Assembly: GCA_002348615.1 (NCBI GenBank)
Contig: DEBR01000005.1
Location: forward strand, 108,343-172,342
Length of the DNA: 64,000 nucleotides
DNA from: Candidatus Saccharibacteria bacterium UBA2951
GTDB taxonomy: Bacteria; Patescibacteriota; Saccharimonadia; Saccharimonadales; Saccharimonadaceae
Reading direction: 5' to 3'
The notes under the pieces are model-generated. The model was not told the origin of the DNA and did not search any database. It was given only the letters and a program-made list of their open reading frames with translations. The position numbers and the translations under genes are program-made. Within the stretch, counting starts at the first letter, position 1, and each line of letters begins with the position of its first letter. Positions 25,437 to 35,174 of this stretch are shown one piece after another.

Positions 25437-26030
25437 ATGAAACCATCGAACTATCTTGTCCCTACGGTCATCGAAAGTTCACCTTTGGGGGAACGGGCTT
25501 TCGATATTTATTCGCGTCTACTAAAAGAACGAATCATTTTTTTAGGCGAAGAAGTCAATGAACATACGGCTAATTTGGTAGTCGCACAGCTCCTGCACCT
25601 TGCATATGAAGACCCCAAAAAAGAAATCAGTCTGTATATCAACAGCCCTGGCGGTAGTGTCTACGATGGCCTGGCAATCTATGACACCATGCAGTTCATT
25701 AAACCCGACGTTGCGACCTATGGAATCGGCCTGCAGGCTAGCATGGGTGCATTCCTTCTTTCAAGTGGCACCAAAGGTAAGCGATTCGTACTACCCAATT
25801 CGCGTGTCATGATTCATCAGCCATCCAGCGGCACTCAGGGTAAGATCAGCGACCAAGAAATCACCCTCCGTGAAGGGATAGCCCTAAAAAAGCGCCTGAA
25901 TGAAATCCTCGCCAAGAATACTGGTCAGAAGCTCTCGAAAATCGAGAAAGACGTTGAACGCGACTTTTGGCTGAGTGCCGACGAAGCCGTCGAATACGGT
26001 TTGGCCGATAAGACTGTTACGCAAGCCTAG
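25437..26030 (+). CDS. clpP: ATP-dependent Clp protease proteolytic subunit
   Basis: Serine peptidase forming the tetradecameric chamber that degrades proteins delivered by ClpC. The 197-residue product has the catalytic triad: Ser in [11 protein letters not shown] (about residue 100), His in [10 protein letters not shown] (about 125) and Asp in [12 protein letters not shown] (about 174). [19 protein letters not shown] is typical. ATG 25437 (MKPSNYLVP) is chosen because the upstream in-frame ATG at 25410 lies inside the CIRCE operator. It is probably leaderless and HrcA-controlled, together with clpC. Confidence 0.97.
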   Translation: MKPSNYLVPTVIESSPLGERAFDIYSRLLKERIIFLGEEVNEHTANLVVAQLLHLAYEDPKKEISLYINSPGGSVYDGLAIYDTMQFIKPDVATYGIGLQASMGAFLLSSGTKGKRFVLPNSRVMIHQPSSGTQGKISDQEITLREGIALKKRLNEILAKNTGQKLSKIEKDVERDFWLSADEAVEYGLADKTVTQA

Positions 26031-26073
26031 TCGTAATCCCTGTGCAATCGCGCGAAAAAGTCGCTCGAAAATA

Positions 26074-26102
26074 TTGACACAAGAGTTGCTCCTGTTCATA
26101 AT
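26074..26102 (+). promoter_or_regulatory. Promoter of rpoBC
   Basis: TTGACA (26074-26079), 17 bases, CATAAT (26097-26102). Near-consensus; the start point would be near 26109, giving a leader of about 130 nt. Confidence 0.75.
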
Positions 26103-26144
26103 GGAGCCTAATGAAGGTTGCATAAGCTGCTGTTTTTGATACGC

Positions 26145-26166
26145 ACGCCTGGGCGGGGCGTTTTTT
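26145..26166 (+). terminator. Terminator-like hairpin in the rpoB leader
   Basis: ACGCC (26145-26149) pairs with GGCGT (26157-26161) and is followed by six or more T (26161-26166). An outer ACGCA/TGCGT pairing could compete. Its place between promoter and rpoB suggests attenuation of rpoBC; the stem is short, so efficiency may be partial. Confidence 0.5.
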
Positions 26167-26241
26167 GCGTGTTAACAGTTGTTTAGAAACTCATACCACC
26201 CACCAATCAACCAATCTAACTCATGCGAGGAGAGTATAGTC

Positions 26242-29200
26242 GTGGCGACCAAGCCTGCTACCACCAACCAGCGAGTCTTCTTTACTAAAGATGACACCGC
26301 ACTCCCGCTCCCGAACCTGATGGCTCATCAAAAGGACTCATGGCGAGAATTCGTCGAGACCGGTTTGAGCGAGATTTTCGCGGAGCTTAACCCAATCGAA
26401 GACTACACCGGCCAAAAGCTGGAACTGCGCTTCGGTAAGTACGAATTCCAGGATCCTAAGAATTCGGAAAGCTTTGCCAAAGAAAACAATGTCACCTTCG
26501 ACGCACCGCTGCACGCGATGGTCGAACTGACGAACAAAGTCACCGGCGAAGTCAAAGAGCAGGAAATTTACCTTGGTGATTATCCGTGGATGACCGACCG
26601 CGGTACGTTCATCATTAACGGAACCGAACGTGTCGTCGTATCACAGCTTATCCGATCTGCCGGTATCTTCTTTACCGCCGAAAACGCTACCGGCCGTAAC
26701 TACTACGGTGCCAAGCTGATTCCAGGCCGTGGTGCATGGCTTGAATTTGAGACAGCGACAAACGGCGTGATTTACGTTAAGATTGACCGCCGCCGCAAGC
26801 TGCCTGTCACGACGCTGCTACGCGCGCTTGGCCACTCGAAGACGTCTGAAATCAAAGCATTGTTCGCCGATGTCGACACCGGTGACGTCAAGTACATCGA
26901 CGCCACTCTGGAAAAAGACGCAGCCCGCGGCTCGAACGAAGCCCTGATCGAAGTCTACCGCCGCCTCCGCCCAGGCGACCTTGCGACCGTCGACAACGCC
27001 CGCCAGATGATCGAGCGCATGTTCTTTGACTTTAAGCGCTTCGACTACTCACGCGTCGGTCGCTACAAGCTGAACCAGCGCCTTAAACTGGACGTCGCGA
27101 ACACAACCAAAAACCGTGTTTTCCAAATGAGCGACCTCGTAGCTATCGTTAGCGAAATCATCCGTCTGAACAACACCCAAGATGCCGCCGATGACATTGA
27201 CGCGCTCTCAAACCGCCGCGTCAAATTGGTCGGTGAACTGGTCGCTCGTCAGTTCCGCGTTGGTATGCTTCGCATGCAGCGTAATGCCATGGACCGTATG
27301 TCAATGAGCGACCTTGAAACGGTCACTCCATCGCAGCTCATCAACGCCCGCCCGGTTGTTGCTGCCGTTCGTGAATTCTTTGCCAGCTCTCAGTTGTCAC
27401 AGCTGATGGACGAAGTGAACCCACTTTCAGAGCTTTCCCATAAGCGTCGTCTAAGCTCTATGGGTCCTGGTGGTCTATCCCGTGAGCGTGCCGGATTTGA
27501 CGTCCGTGACGCCCACCCAACCCACTACGGTCGGCTCTGCTCGGTTGAAACACCGGAAGGTGCCAACATCGGCTTGGTATTGAACCTTGCAGCCTACGCC
27601 CGTGTGAACGAATACGGTTTCATTGAAACCCCATACCTGAAAGTCAAGAATGGCAAGGTCACCGACGAAGTCGTCTACCTTGACGCTTCTCAGGAAGTCA
27701 CCGAAGTCATTGCCGACGCCGGAGCCGAACTGGACGCGAACGGTAAGTTCGTCGCAGAACGTGTCAGTGCTCGTAACGGTCTGCTCCCGGAACAGGTTGA
27801 CGCCAGCGAAGTTACCTATATGGACGCTGCTAACAAGCAGATCCTCGGAAGCACCGCCAGCCTCGTCCCATTCATTGAGAAGAACCGTATCGACCGAAGC
27901 CTGACCGGTTCGAACATGCAGAAACAGGCCGTTCCACTACTTACACCACAGTCACCAGTCGTTGGTACCGGTGTCGAAGGTGAAATCGCTAAGAACACCA
28001 GCCAGCTGATCCTGGCTGAAGGTGCCGGTGAAGTCGTCCGTGCCGACGGCGACGAAGTCCATGTTAAATACAAGGACGGCGTCAAGGTGTATGAACCAAT
28101 TCACTTTGCCAAGAGTAACGACGACCGCTCGATTAACCAGAAAGTCCGTGTTACCCGCGGCCAAAAGGTCAAAGCCGGCGACATTCTGATCGAAGGCGCG
28201 TCGGTTGCCGACGGTGAACTTGCACTTGGTCGTGACCTTACCGTGGCCTTCATGCCATGGGGTGGTTACAACATGGACGACGCTATCGTGCTTTCGAGCA
28301 AGCTTGTACAGGACGACAGCCTGACCAGTATTAACATCAAGGACTACAACGTTGAAGTCCGCGAAACCAAGCTCGGTCCAGAAATCGTTACCCGCGACAT
28401 TCCGAACGTCAGCGAAGAATCGCTTCGTCATCTCGACGAAAACGGTATCGTCCAAATCGGTTCTGAAGTCCGTGCCGGTGACGTACTGGTAGGTAAGATT
28501 ACTCCTAAGGGTGAGCAGGAACTCAGCTCAGAAGAGCGACTGCTCCGCGCTATCTTTGGTGAAAAAGCCAAGGATGTCCGCGATACCTCGCAGCGCATGA
28601 ACAACGCCGGTGGCGGTAAGGTTGTCGGCGTTAAGATTTTCAGCCGCGAAAACGGCCACGAACTCAAAGCCGGCGTGCTGATGCAAATTCAGATTTTTGT
28701 CGCCCAACTCCGTAAGATCTCAGTCGGTGACAAGCTGGCTGGTCGTCACGGTAACAAGGGTGTCGTCGCTCGCATTTTGCCAGTCGAAGACATGCCGTTC
28801 CTCGAAGACGGAACACCTGTTGACGTCGTATTGAACCCGCTCGGTGTCCCAAGCCGTATGAACATCGGACAGCTGTTCGAGACTCACCTTGGTATGGCAG
28901 CACGTGCCCTTGGGTACAAGGTAGCGACGCCTCCGTTCAATGGTGTGCCAAACGAAGTCATTTCCGACGAGCTTGAAAAAGCCGGCTATGCCCGCGATGG
29001 CAAAAGCCAACTGTTTGACGGCCGTACAGGTGAAGCCTTTGAAGAGCGCACTACCGTTGGCGTCATGCACATCATCAAGCTGCACCACATGGTGAGCGAC
29101 AAGATTCACGCCCGTTCAATCGGACCATACACCATGGTGACCCAACAGCCACTCGGTGGTAAGGCACAGAACGGTGGTCAGAGGTTCGGTGAGATGGAGG

Positions 29201-29604
29201 TATGGGCACTCGAAGCGTATGGCGCAGCCACGACCCTTCAGGAAATGCTGACCATTAAGTCCGACGACGTCTACGGACGTGCCAAAGCTTACGAAGCCAT
29301 CATCAAGGATGAGCAGATCGTCGGCCCGAAACTACCGGAAAGCTTTAACGTGCTCGTGAAAGAACTTCAGGGACTCGGCCTTCGCGTCGACCTGCTGGAT
29401 GAATCCGAAGTCGTTGATGCCGAAGAGGTCATCGCCGAAGCCGGTCCTGACGATAAAACCGTTCCTGCCGACCCGGTGCTTCCAACCGATGACGAAGAAA
29501 CCGTATTCGACGAAGCCGATGATATCGACCTCGAAGAAGACGGGCTAAGCGTGGAAACCGCTGAAGAATTTGCTAATGAAGAAGACGAAAAGGAGGTAGC
29601 GTAA
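26242..29604 (+). CDS. rpoB: RNA polymerase beta subunit
   Basis: Forms half of the polymerase active cleft. The 1120-residue product includes the rifampicin region (SSQLSQLMDEVNPLSEL and HKRRLSSMGPGGLSRERAG; Asp, His and Ser at the usual resistance positions are wild type), PTHYGRLCSVETPEGANIGL, the active-site region AFMPWGGYNMDDAI, and RHGNKGVVARILPVEDMPF near the C-terminus. The tail after about residue 1060 is a strongly acidic extension. GTG 26242 is chosen for its GAGGAGAG ribosome-binding site at 26227; an in-frame ATG upstream at 26179 lacks one. It overlaps rpoC by one base (TAATG). Confidence 0.97.
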   Translation: MATKPATTNQRVFFTKDDTALPLPNLMAHQKDSWREFVETGLSEIFAELNPIEDYTGQKLELRFGKYEFQDPKNSESFAKENNVTFDAPLHAMVELTNKVTGEVKEQEIYLGDYPWMTDRGTFIINGTERVVVSQLIRSAGIFFTAENATGRNYYGAKLIPGRGAWLEFETATNGVIYVKIDRRRKLPVTTLLRALGHSKTSEIKALFADVDTGDVKYIDATLEKDAARGSNEALIEVYRRLRPGDLATVDNARQMIERMFFDFKRFDYSRVGRYKLNQRLKLDVANTTKNRVFQMSDLVAIVSEIIRLNNTQDAADDIDALSNRRVKLVGELVARQFRVGMLRMQRNAMDRMSMSDLETVTPSQLINARPVVAAVREFFASSQLSQLMDEVNPLSELSHKRRLSSMGPGGLSRERAGFDVRDAHPTHYGRLCSVETPEGANIGLVLNLAAYARVNEYGFIETPYLKVKNGKVTDEVVYLDASQEVTEVIADAGAELDANGKFVAERVSARNGLLPEQVDASEVTYMDAANKQILGSTASLVPFIEKNRIDRSLTGSNMQKQAVPLLTPQSPVVGTGVEGEIAKNTSQLILAEGAGEVVRADGDEVHVKYKDGVKVYEPIHFAKSNDDRSINQKVRVTRGQKVKAGDILIEGASVADGELALGRDLTVAFMPWGGYNMDDAIVLSSKLVQDDSLTSINIKDYNVEVRETKLGPEIVTRDIPNVSEESLRHLDENGIVQIGSEVRAGDVLVGKITPKGEQELSSEERLLRAIFGEKAKDVRDTSQRMNNAGGGKVVGVKIFSRENGHELKAGVLMQIQIFVAQLRKISVGDKLAGRHGNKGVVARILPVEDMPFLEDGTPVDVVLNPLGVPSRMNIGQLFETHLGMAARALGYKVATPPFNGVPNEVISDELEKAGYARDGKSQLFDGRTGEAFEERTTVGVMHIIKLHHMVSDKIHARSIGPYTMVTQQPLGGKAQNGGQRFGEMEVWALEAYGAATTLQEMLTIKSDDVYGRAKAYEAIIKDEQIVGPKLPESFNVLVKELQGLGLRVDLLDESEVVDAEEVIAEAGPDDKTVPADPVLPTDDEETVFDEADDIDLEEDGLSVETAEEFANEEDEKEVA

Positions 29605-32600
29605 TGTCACGCGTCGTCGCCACCACCGGTATCGCTGACTTTGACGCCGTCCGTCTAGCCGTCGCTAGCCCGGAAGACATCCTGAAGTGGAGCCACGGTG
29701 AAGTCACCAAGCCGGAAACAATCAACTACCGAACCCAAAAGCCTGAGCGTGATGGTTTGTTCTGCGAACGGATCTTCGGACCGGTCAAAGACATTAACCC
29801 GCACGACAGCAAGTTAAAGGGTGTACGTTCCCGTGAAGCCGCAGTCGACAAGAACGGCGAACTAGTCACCAAGGCTATCGTCCGACGTGAGCGAATGGGC
29901 CACATTAACCTGGCCGCTCCGGTCGCACATATCTGGTTCATGCGCGGTACGCCGTCTGCTATGAGCCTGCTGCTTGGCCTGACGGTCCGCAACCTGGAAC
30001 GTATCGCATACTTTGCGACCTACGTCATTCTAAAGGTCGACGAAGCCAAGCGTGACCAAATGCTGGCTGATCTTGAAGCTGAGACCGAAGCAGGTCGCGC
30101 CGCAATCAAGATGCGCTACGAAAAAGAAGCCGAAGCCGAAGGCGCAGACGTTAAGGCACTCGCCGAAGCTCAGACTCGCGAAAGCGAGGAGCTTGAAGAA
30201 CGCTACCTGGCGAAAAAGACCCAGCTTGAAAGCCTACAAAAGGGCGCGCTGATTTCTGAAACCGACTATCGCAACCTGCCAGAAGAGTACGAAGAACTGG
30301 CGAGTGTCGGTATGGGCGGTACTGCTCTTAAGGCTATGCTTGACGAAATCGACCTACCGACGCTGATTGCGGAACTAACCACCGAAGTCGAAACCGCCAA
30401 GGGTCAACGCGAAAAGAAACTGCTCAAGCGCCTGAAGGTGCTTGAAGGCATGCAAGCTGCCGGTATCAAGCCGTCGAGCCTGTGTCTGACCGTTCTGCCT
30501 GTGATTCCACCGGACCTCCGTCCGATGGTCCAGCTGACCGGGGGCCGTTTTGCCACCTCCGACTTGAACGACCTTTACCGCCGCGTTATCAACCGTAACA
30601 ATCGTCTTAAGAAGCTGGTCGACCTGAACGCTCCCGAAGTGATTCGTCGCAACGAAATGCGTATGCTTCAAGAAGCGGTTGACGCATTGGTTGACAACAG
30701 CGCTGCCCGTGGCGGACGTGCCGTCAACGCGACCGGTGGTCGCCGTCGCCTCAAGTCCATCAGCGATATGTTGAAGGGTAAGCAGGGGCGATTCCGCCAG
30801 AACCTGCTAGGTAAGCGTGTCGACTACTCTGGCCGTTCGGTCATCGTGGTCGGTCCGAAACTAAAGATCAACCAGTGTGGTCTGCCGAAGCAAATGGCAC
30901 TCGAACTGTTCAAACCGTTCGTCATATCTTGGCTGATCCGTGGTGAACACGCACACAACATCCGAAGCGCTACCCGTCTGATTGAAGCTGGTGATGCGTT
31001 GGTGTGGGACGCGCTTGACGCCGTCATCGAAGGTAAGTACGTTCTTTTGAACCGTGCTCCGTCGCTGCACCGTCTATCAATTCAGGCGTTCATGCCGAAG
31101 CTGGTAGAAGGTAAGGCTATTCAACTACACCCACTTGTCGCTAACGGATTCAACGCCGACTACGATGGTGATCAGATGGCCGTTCACCTTCCGCTTTCAG
31201 ACGATGCGCAGCGTGAAGCACGCGAGCTGATGAGCGCAACCAACAACCTGCTGAAGCCAGCCGATGGCGCGCCGGTGCTTAACATCGGCCAGGACGTCGT
31301 GCTCGGTAACTACTACCTGACATACGAAAAGCCAAGTGCTCAGACCGAGGAAGTCAAAGCTTACAGTTCGGTCTACGAAGCCGAAATGGCATATGACGAC
31401 AAGAAACTACAGCTCCAAAGTCCGATCCGGATTTATGCCAAGGGTGAAATCCGCGAAACGACACTGGGACGCGTCTTCTTCAATGAAATCCTGCCCGCTG
31501 ACTTCCCATACGATAACAGCGTCCAAAGCAAGAAACAGCTGAAGAAGGTCCTGGCGAAGATCTTTGACACCTACGGTGCCGAAGAAACCGCTAAGACCGC
31601 TGACCGCATGAAAGGCCTGGCCTTCCGATTCGCGACCGTCGCAGCCGTTTCGACTGGTAAGGACGACTACGTGCATTTCGATGAAATCTCCGAGTTTGTC
31701 GCCGAAGGTGATGCCAAGACGACTCTGATCTCTGAACAGTACGACCAAGGTCTGATTACCGATGACGAACGTTACAACCTAACCGTCGGCGCATGGCGCT
31801 CGGTTGACAACCAAGTCACCGACTTCCTAAAGAGCAAGCTTGCCGGTATGGACACCAGTATTTCCGTCATGGTTAACTCTGGTGCTCGTGGTGACATTTC
31901 GAACGTTAAGCTCGCAAGCGCCATGATCGGTATTCAGGTCGACGCGACCAACCGCGAAATCGAGCTCCCGATCCGAAGCAGTTTCCGTCAAGGTCTTTCA
32001 AGCCTGGAAGCCTTCATCGCTACCCGTGGTGCCCGTAAAGGTCTGATCGACACCGCTCTTAAGACGGCCGACTCCGGTTATCTGACTCGTCGTCTGGTCG
32101 ACGTTTCTCAGGACGTCTTCACTGTTGAAGACGAAGCCGGAGATGACGACGGATTCGCCATCTTCCGCAGTGAGAGCAAACAGACCATGATCGACTTTTC
32201 TAACCGTCTGTACGGACGCTATGCTGCCGAAGACGTCACTGATCACGTTAAGAAGGGTGAGCTGATTACCCGCGCGATTGCGAACGAAATCGAAAACGAC
32301 AGCTCGGTTGAATCAGTCAAGATCATGAGCGTGCTTTCAACGAAGAACCTCCGCGGTATTCCGCAGAAGAGCTACGGTATCGACATGGCTACCGGCGCGC
32401 TGGTCGCGAAAAGCCAGCCTGTCGGTGTCATCGCCGCTCAGTCTGTCGGTGAGCCTGGTACCCAGCTGACGCTTCGTACCTTCCACGCCTCGGGTGTGGC
32501 TGGTGGAGACATCACCCAGGGTCTGCCGCGTGTCGAAGAACTCTTCGAAGCCCGTAGCCCTAAGGGTCAGGCTTATGTAACCGAAGTTACCGGTCTGGTC

Positions 32601-33428
32601 GACGTCTGGGAAGACGGCAACCACTACGTCGTTCAGGTCACTCCGGAAGCCGGGCACGTTGAACGCTTGCCGCTCGAAGGCCGTACGGTCAACGTCAAAG
32701 CTGGCAGCAACGTGAAGGTTGGCGATGTGCTGGCAACCACCGAAGGCGAGGCCAAACCGCTGGTCGCTCCGTTTGACGGTGTGGTTGAAATCGCTGAAGA
32801 TACGCTTGTCCTGGCAGCCAATGCCAGCGCGCCAGTACGTTACGAGATTCCTGGTACTACCCAGCTCGTCGTCAAGGCAGGTGACACGGTTGAAGCCGGT
32901 GACCGCCTAACGATCGGTTCGCTGAACCTGCACCAGCTGATGATGCTGAAGGGCACCGAAGCCACCCAGCGATACATCATCAACGAAGTGCTGCGTATTT
33001 ACGCCGCACAGGGACAGGATGTTGCTGACAAACACCTTGAGATCATCGTTCGGCAGATGTTCTCTCGTGTGCAGGTCGAAGACCCGGGCGACTCTAGCTT
33101 CGTTACCGGTGACATCGTCTCTAAGGCGGCTGTCGTTGAAGCCAACGAAGTATTGGCCGCTGAAGGTAAGAACCTGGTCGCCTACACCCAGTTGCTGCTT
33201 GGTATCACCAAGGTCAGTATCTGGAGCGACAGCTGGCTTTCTGCCGCATCGTTCCAAGACACGACCCGCGTGCTCATCAACGCCGCGACATCCGGTCGCG
33301 CCGACCACTTGAACGGTCTGAAAGAGAACGTCATCATCGGACGCAAGATTCCTGTCGGAACTGGCGTCGAGACGTACGAGCAAGAAGACTACGAAGCGGT
33401 CGTCGAAGACGCCGAACTCGCCGCCTAA
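29604..33428 (+). CDS. rpoC: RNA polymerase beta' subunit lacking both zinc sites
   Basis: Catalytic subunit with the Mg-binding loop [12 protein letters not shown] (about residue 515). The 1274-residue product keeps the clamp, rudder and jaw motifs ([36 protein letters not shown]). Oddly, the N-terminal zinc region after FCERIFGP reads [20 protein letters not shown] with no cysteine, and the second zinc site, normally around CEA..GVCAKCYG, reads [16 protein letters not shown] find only three Cys in the whole protein (FCE, LCL, QCG), none at zinc positions. A charged insertion at about 145-220 ([19 protein letters not shown]) resembles the Gram-positive form. AGGAGG lies 7 nt before the ATG. 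Confidence 0.97.
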   Translation: MSRVVATTGIADFDAVRLAVASPEDILKWSHGEVTKPETINYRTQKPERDGLFCERIFGPVKDINPHDSKLKGVRSREAAVDKNGELVTKAIVRRERMGHINLAAPVAHIWFMRGTPSAMSLLLGLTVRNLERIAYFATYVILKVDEAKRDQMLADLEAETEAGRAAIKMRYEKEAEAEGADVKALAEAQTRESEELEERYLAKKTQLESLQKGALISETDYRNLPEEYEELASVGMGGTALKAMLDEIDLPTLIAELTTEVETAKGQREKKLLKRLKVLEGMQAAGIKPSSLCLTVLPVIPPDLRPMVQLTGGRFATSDLNDLYRRVINRNNRLKKLVDLNAPEVIRRNEMRMLQEAVDALVDNSAARGGRAVNATGGRRRLKSISDMLKGKQGRFRQNLLGKRVDYSGRSVIVVGPKLKINQCGLPKQMALELFKPFVISWLIRGEHAHNIRSATRLIEAGDALVWDALDAVIEGKYVLLNRAPSLHRLSIQAFMPKLVEGKAIQLHPLVANGFNADYDGDQMAVHLPLSDDAQREARELMSATNNLLKPADGAPVLNIGQDVVLGNYYLTYEKPSAQTEEVKAYSSVYEAEMAYDDKKLQLQSPIRIYAKGEIRETTLGRVFFNEILPADFPYDNSVQSKKQLKKVLAKIFDTYGAEETAKTADRMKGLAFRFATVAAVSTGKDDYVHFDEISEFVAEGDAKTTLISEQYDQGLITDDERYNLTVGAWRSVDNQVTDFLKSKLAGMDTSISVMVNSGARGDISNVKLASAMIGIQVDATNREIELPIRSSFRQGLSSLEAFIATRGARKGLIDTALKTADSGYLTRRLVDVSQDVFTVEDEAGDDDGFAIFRSESKQTMIDFSNRLYGRYAAEDVTDHVKKGELITRAIANEIENDSSVESVKIMSVLSTKNLRGIPQKSYGIDMATGALVAKSQPVGVIAAQSVGEPGTQLTLRTFHASGVAGGDITQGLPRVEELFEARSPKGQAYVTEVTGLVDVWEDGNHYVVQVTPEAGHVERLPLEGRTVNVKAGSNVKVGDVLATTEGEAKPLVAPFDGVVEIAEDTLVLAANASAPVRYEIPGTTQLVVKAGDTVEAGDRLTIGSLNLHQLMMLKGTEATQRYIINEVLRIYAAQGQDVADKHLEIIVRQMFSRVQVEDPGDSSFVTGDIVSKAAVVEANEVLAAEGKNLVAYTQLLLGITKVSIWSDSWLSAASFQDTTRVLINAATSGRADHLNGLKENVIIGRKIPVGTGVETYEQEDYEAVVEDAELAA

Positions 33429-33447
33429 CATCGGTACGAGTCAATCG

Positions 33448-33477
33448 CAATACAGCGCTCACTCGGGCGCTGTATTG
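33448..33477 (+). terminator. Strong terminator after rpoC
   Basis: CAATACAGCGC (33448-33458) pairs perfectly over 11 bp with GCGCTGTATTG (33467-33477), 8-nt loop, followed by CTTTATTTAG. Confidence 0.85.
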
Positions 33478-33497
33478 CTTTATTTAGTCATAAGTGG

Positions 33498-33503
33498 TAT
33501 AAT
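33498..33503 (+). promoter_or_regulatory. Extended -10 promoter, leaderless type
   Basis: TGGTATAAT has its hexamer at 33498-33503, 8 nt before ATG 33512, with no ribosome-binding site between. Confidence 0.6.
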
Positions 33504-33511
33504 AAACTATT

Positions 33512-33790
33512 ATGGCTAATGATACACGCGATTTCGGCGAACGACGAGTTTCAGTTCAAAGTGAACACGTTACGTTCCCGCAGCTTGAGCTCATCATCAA
33601 GCACTTTGGGCGTCACGCCAGTGGTGTCGTCGGGGTGAGTGTTGATTACGACGCGCACACGGAACATCTGGATATATCCGGTATTCCGCTGCCAGACTCG
33701 TCGGACGAACGGGCACGTTCCGCACTAGAAGACGCCATCGCGGCAGCCCGGTACATACATCCGTCAGACGATATGGACATCTCTGCCTGA
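33512..33790 (+). CDS. Hypothetical 92-residue protein
   Basis: Unrecognised small soluble acidic protein between rpoC and rpsL. It has an N-terminal ERRVSVQSEHVTFPQLELII segment, a central predicted beta pair (VVGVSVDYDAHTEHLDISG), and a helical stretch (DERARSALEDAIAAARYI) before an acidic end. It has three His (in SEHV, KHFGRH) but no clear metal motif. An isolated gene with its own TGGTATAAT promoter and a terminator on its left. No function can be inferred. Confidence 0.65.
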   Translation: MANDTRDFGERRVSVQSEHVTFPQLELIIKHFGRHASGVVGVSVDYDAHTEHLDISGIPLPDSSDERARSALEDAIAAARYIHPSDDMDISA

Positions 33791-33935
33791 ATCTGTTAGA
33801 GTAATTCATAAGAGTTTCATCTTTCTCGTTAGCTCCTTTAGCAAGAGCCCGTGAAAGACAAAGACGGTTTGGAACAATGCTGAAGGTTCCCAGATCGTAA
33901 GATTAATTAGTATTAAATGGGAGTTTGCATTTAAC

Positions 33936-34349
33936 ATGCCAACAATCAACCAATTGGTTCGAAAGCCACGCAAGACCGCGACCAAGAAGTCGAAGTCACC
34001 TGCGCTTGGCACCATTCATAACGCGCTTAAGACGCGTTACTACAAGCAGGAAGCCCCGCTGATGCGCGGTGTTTGTATCAAGGTCACCACTAAGACCCCG
34101 AAAAAGCCGAACTCGGCTCTTCGTAAGGTTGCCCGTGTTCGCCTGACCAACAAGCAGGAGGTCTGGGCATACATCGGTGGCGAAGGTCACAATTTACAGG
34201 AACACGCCGTCGTGCTGGTCCGTGGTGGACGTGTACCTGACCTTCCAGGTGTCCGTTACCACATCGTCCGTGGCGCGCTAGACCTTCAGGGCGTTCAAAA
34301 ACGCCAGCAAGGCCGCTCGAAGTATGGTACCAAGAAGGAGCAAAAGTAA
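33936..34349 (+). CDS. rpsL: 30S ribosomal protein S12
   Basis: Decoding-centre protein. The 137-residue product has [19 protein letters not shown], with the lysine of streptomycin-resistance fame unchanged, and [21 protein letters not shown]. Like Firmicutes S12 it has an insertion before the conserved RGVC ([21 protein letters not shown]). A leader of about 130 nt follows a possible TGTTAGAGT extended -10 near 33795; GGGAG lies about 12 nt before the ATG, a long spacing. It overlaps rpsG by one base. Confidence 0.97.
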   Translation: MPTINQLVRKPRKTATKKSKSPALGTIHNALKTRYYKQEAPLMRGVCIKVTTKTPKKPNSALRKVARVRLTNKQEVWAYIGGEGHNLQEHAVVLVRGGRVPDLPGVRYHIVRGALDLQGVQKRQQGRSKYGTKKEQK

Positions 34350-34828
34350 TGCCTCGTAAAGTTACCAAGAAACTACAGCGCGAACTCAAGCCTGACCGCA
34401 AATACCAGAGCGTCATGGTGCAGCGTCTGATCAACAAGAGCATGCTTGACGGCAAGAAGCTTGTTGCCGAACGTGCCGTCTACAACGCGCTTGAACGTGC
34501 TGCCAAGAAAGTCGACAGCGAAGACCCGCTTGAAGTCTTTGAAAAGGCACTCAAGAATGTCAGCCCGAACTTCGAAGTCAAAAGCCGCCGTGTCGGTGGT
34601 GCGAACTACCAGATTCCGTTCCCAGTCCAGGGACACCGCCAACTGCACTACGCGTTCAGCTGGCTCGTACAATCTGCCCGCGCTCGTAGCGGTATGCCAT
34701 ACGAACAGCGCCTCGCCGCTGAAATCGTTGACGCCTACAACGAAGCCGGCGCTGCCTTCAAGAAGAAGGAAGACACCCACAAGATGGCAGAGGCCAACCG
34801 TGCCTTCGCCCACTTTGCCCGAGGCTAA
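34349..34828 (+). CDS. rpsG: 30S ribosomal protein S7
   Basis: Head-domain organiser of the 30S subunit at the E site. The 159-residue product has the family segments MVQRLINKSMLDGKKLVAE, NVSPNFEVKSRRVGGANYQI and RMAEANRAFAHF-like HKMAEANRAFAHFARG. Translationally coupled to rpsL (TAATG). In most bacteria fusA and tuf follow directly; here unrelated genes intervene for about 4 kb. Confidence 0.97.
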   Translation: MPRKVTKKLQRELKPDRKYQSVMVQRLINKSMLDGKKLVAERAVYNALERAAKKVDSEDPLEVFEKALKNVSPNFEVKSRRVGGANYQIPFPVQGHRQLHYAFSWLVQSARARSGMPYEQRLAAEIVDAYNEAGAAFKKKEDTHKMAEANRAFAHFARG

Positions 34829-34831
34829 TAT

Positions 34832-35098
34832 ATGCCCGAACGACAACCAGGCCGCCCTACCGAAGAAGAATTCATCGGGGCGGCTGTTCGTTTTCTAAAG
34901 GGTGAATATACGACCCAGGTCGTTCACCTAGTGACCGGCTATTTTGCCCATGTGCACCAAGTATCCCTCGATAAGATCGAGGACGAGAAGATTATTCGAC
35001 GCGAACAATTTGCCGAAGGGCTACCTGGCGAACGTGAATCGATTCGTGATTTCGCGCTAAAACAACTGACTTTGTACCAAAAATCCCGAAAACATTGA
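34832..35098 (+). CDS. Hypothetical 88-residue protein after rpsG
   Basis: Unrecognised. The small charged product is mostly helical (EEEFIGAAVRFLKGEYTTQVVHLVTGYFAHVHQVS; RESIRDFALKQLTLYQKSRKH) without membrane segment or signal. Starting 3 nt after rpsG stops, it is probably co-transcribed with rpsL-rpsG. Codon use matches the neighbours. No function assigned. Confidence 0.65.
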   Translation: MPERQPGRPTEEEFIGAAVRFLKGEYTTQVVHLVTGYFAHVHQVSLDKIEDEKIIRREQFAEGLPGERESIRDFALKQLTLYQKSRKH

Positions 35099-35118
35099 CG
35101 CCGCCAATCCGCTCATGC

Positions 35119-35124
35119 TATAAA
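35119..35124 (+). promoter_or_regulatory. Extended -10 promoter upstream of a 12-codon leader ORF
   Basis: TGCTATAAA has its hexamer at 35119-35124, and TTGACG lies 18 nt further upstream. The hexamer ends 8 nt before ATG 35133. Confidence 0.5.
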
Positions 35125-35132
35125 AAGGGCAA

Positions 35133-35171
35133 ATGGGAACAACACAAACAAGAAACGGGCTGGGGGACTGA
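35133..35171 (+). CDS. Possible 12-codon leader peptide
   Basis: ATG to TGA encoding MGTTQTRNGLGD. The ATG is 8 nt after the -10 box, as in the leaderless genes of this window, and the stop lies 3 nt before the ATG of the next ORF, whose ribosome-binding site (GGGGGA) is inside this mini-ORF. This arrangement would allow translation of the leader to control the next gene. It is short, so chance is quite possible. Confidence 0.3.
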   Translation: MGTTQTRNGLGD

Positions 35172-35174
35172 ATA

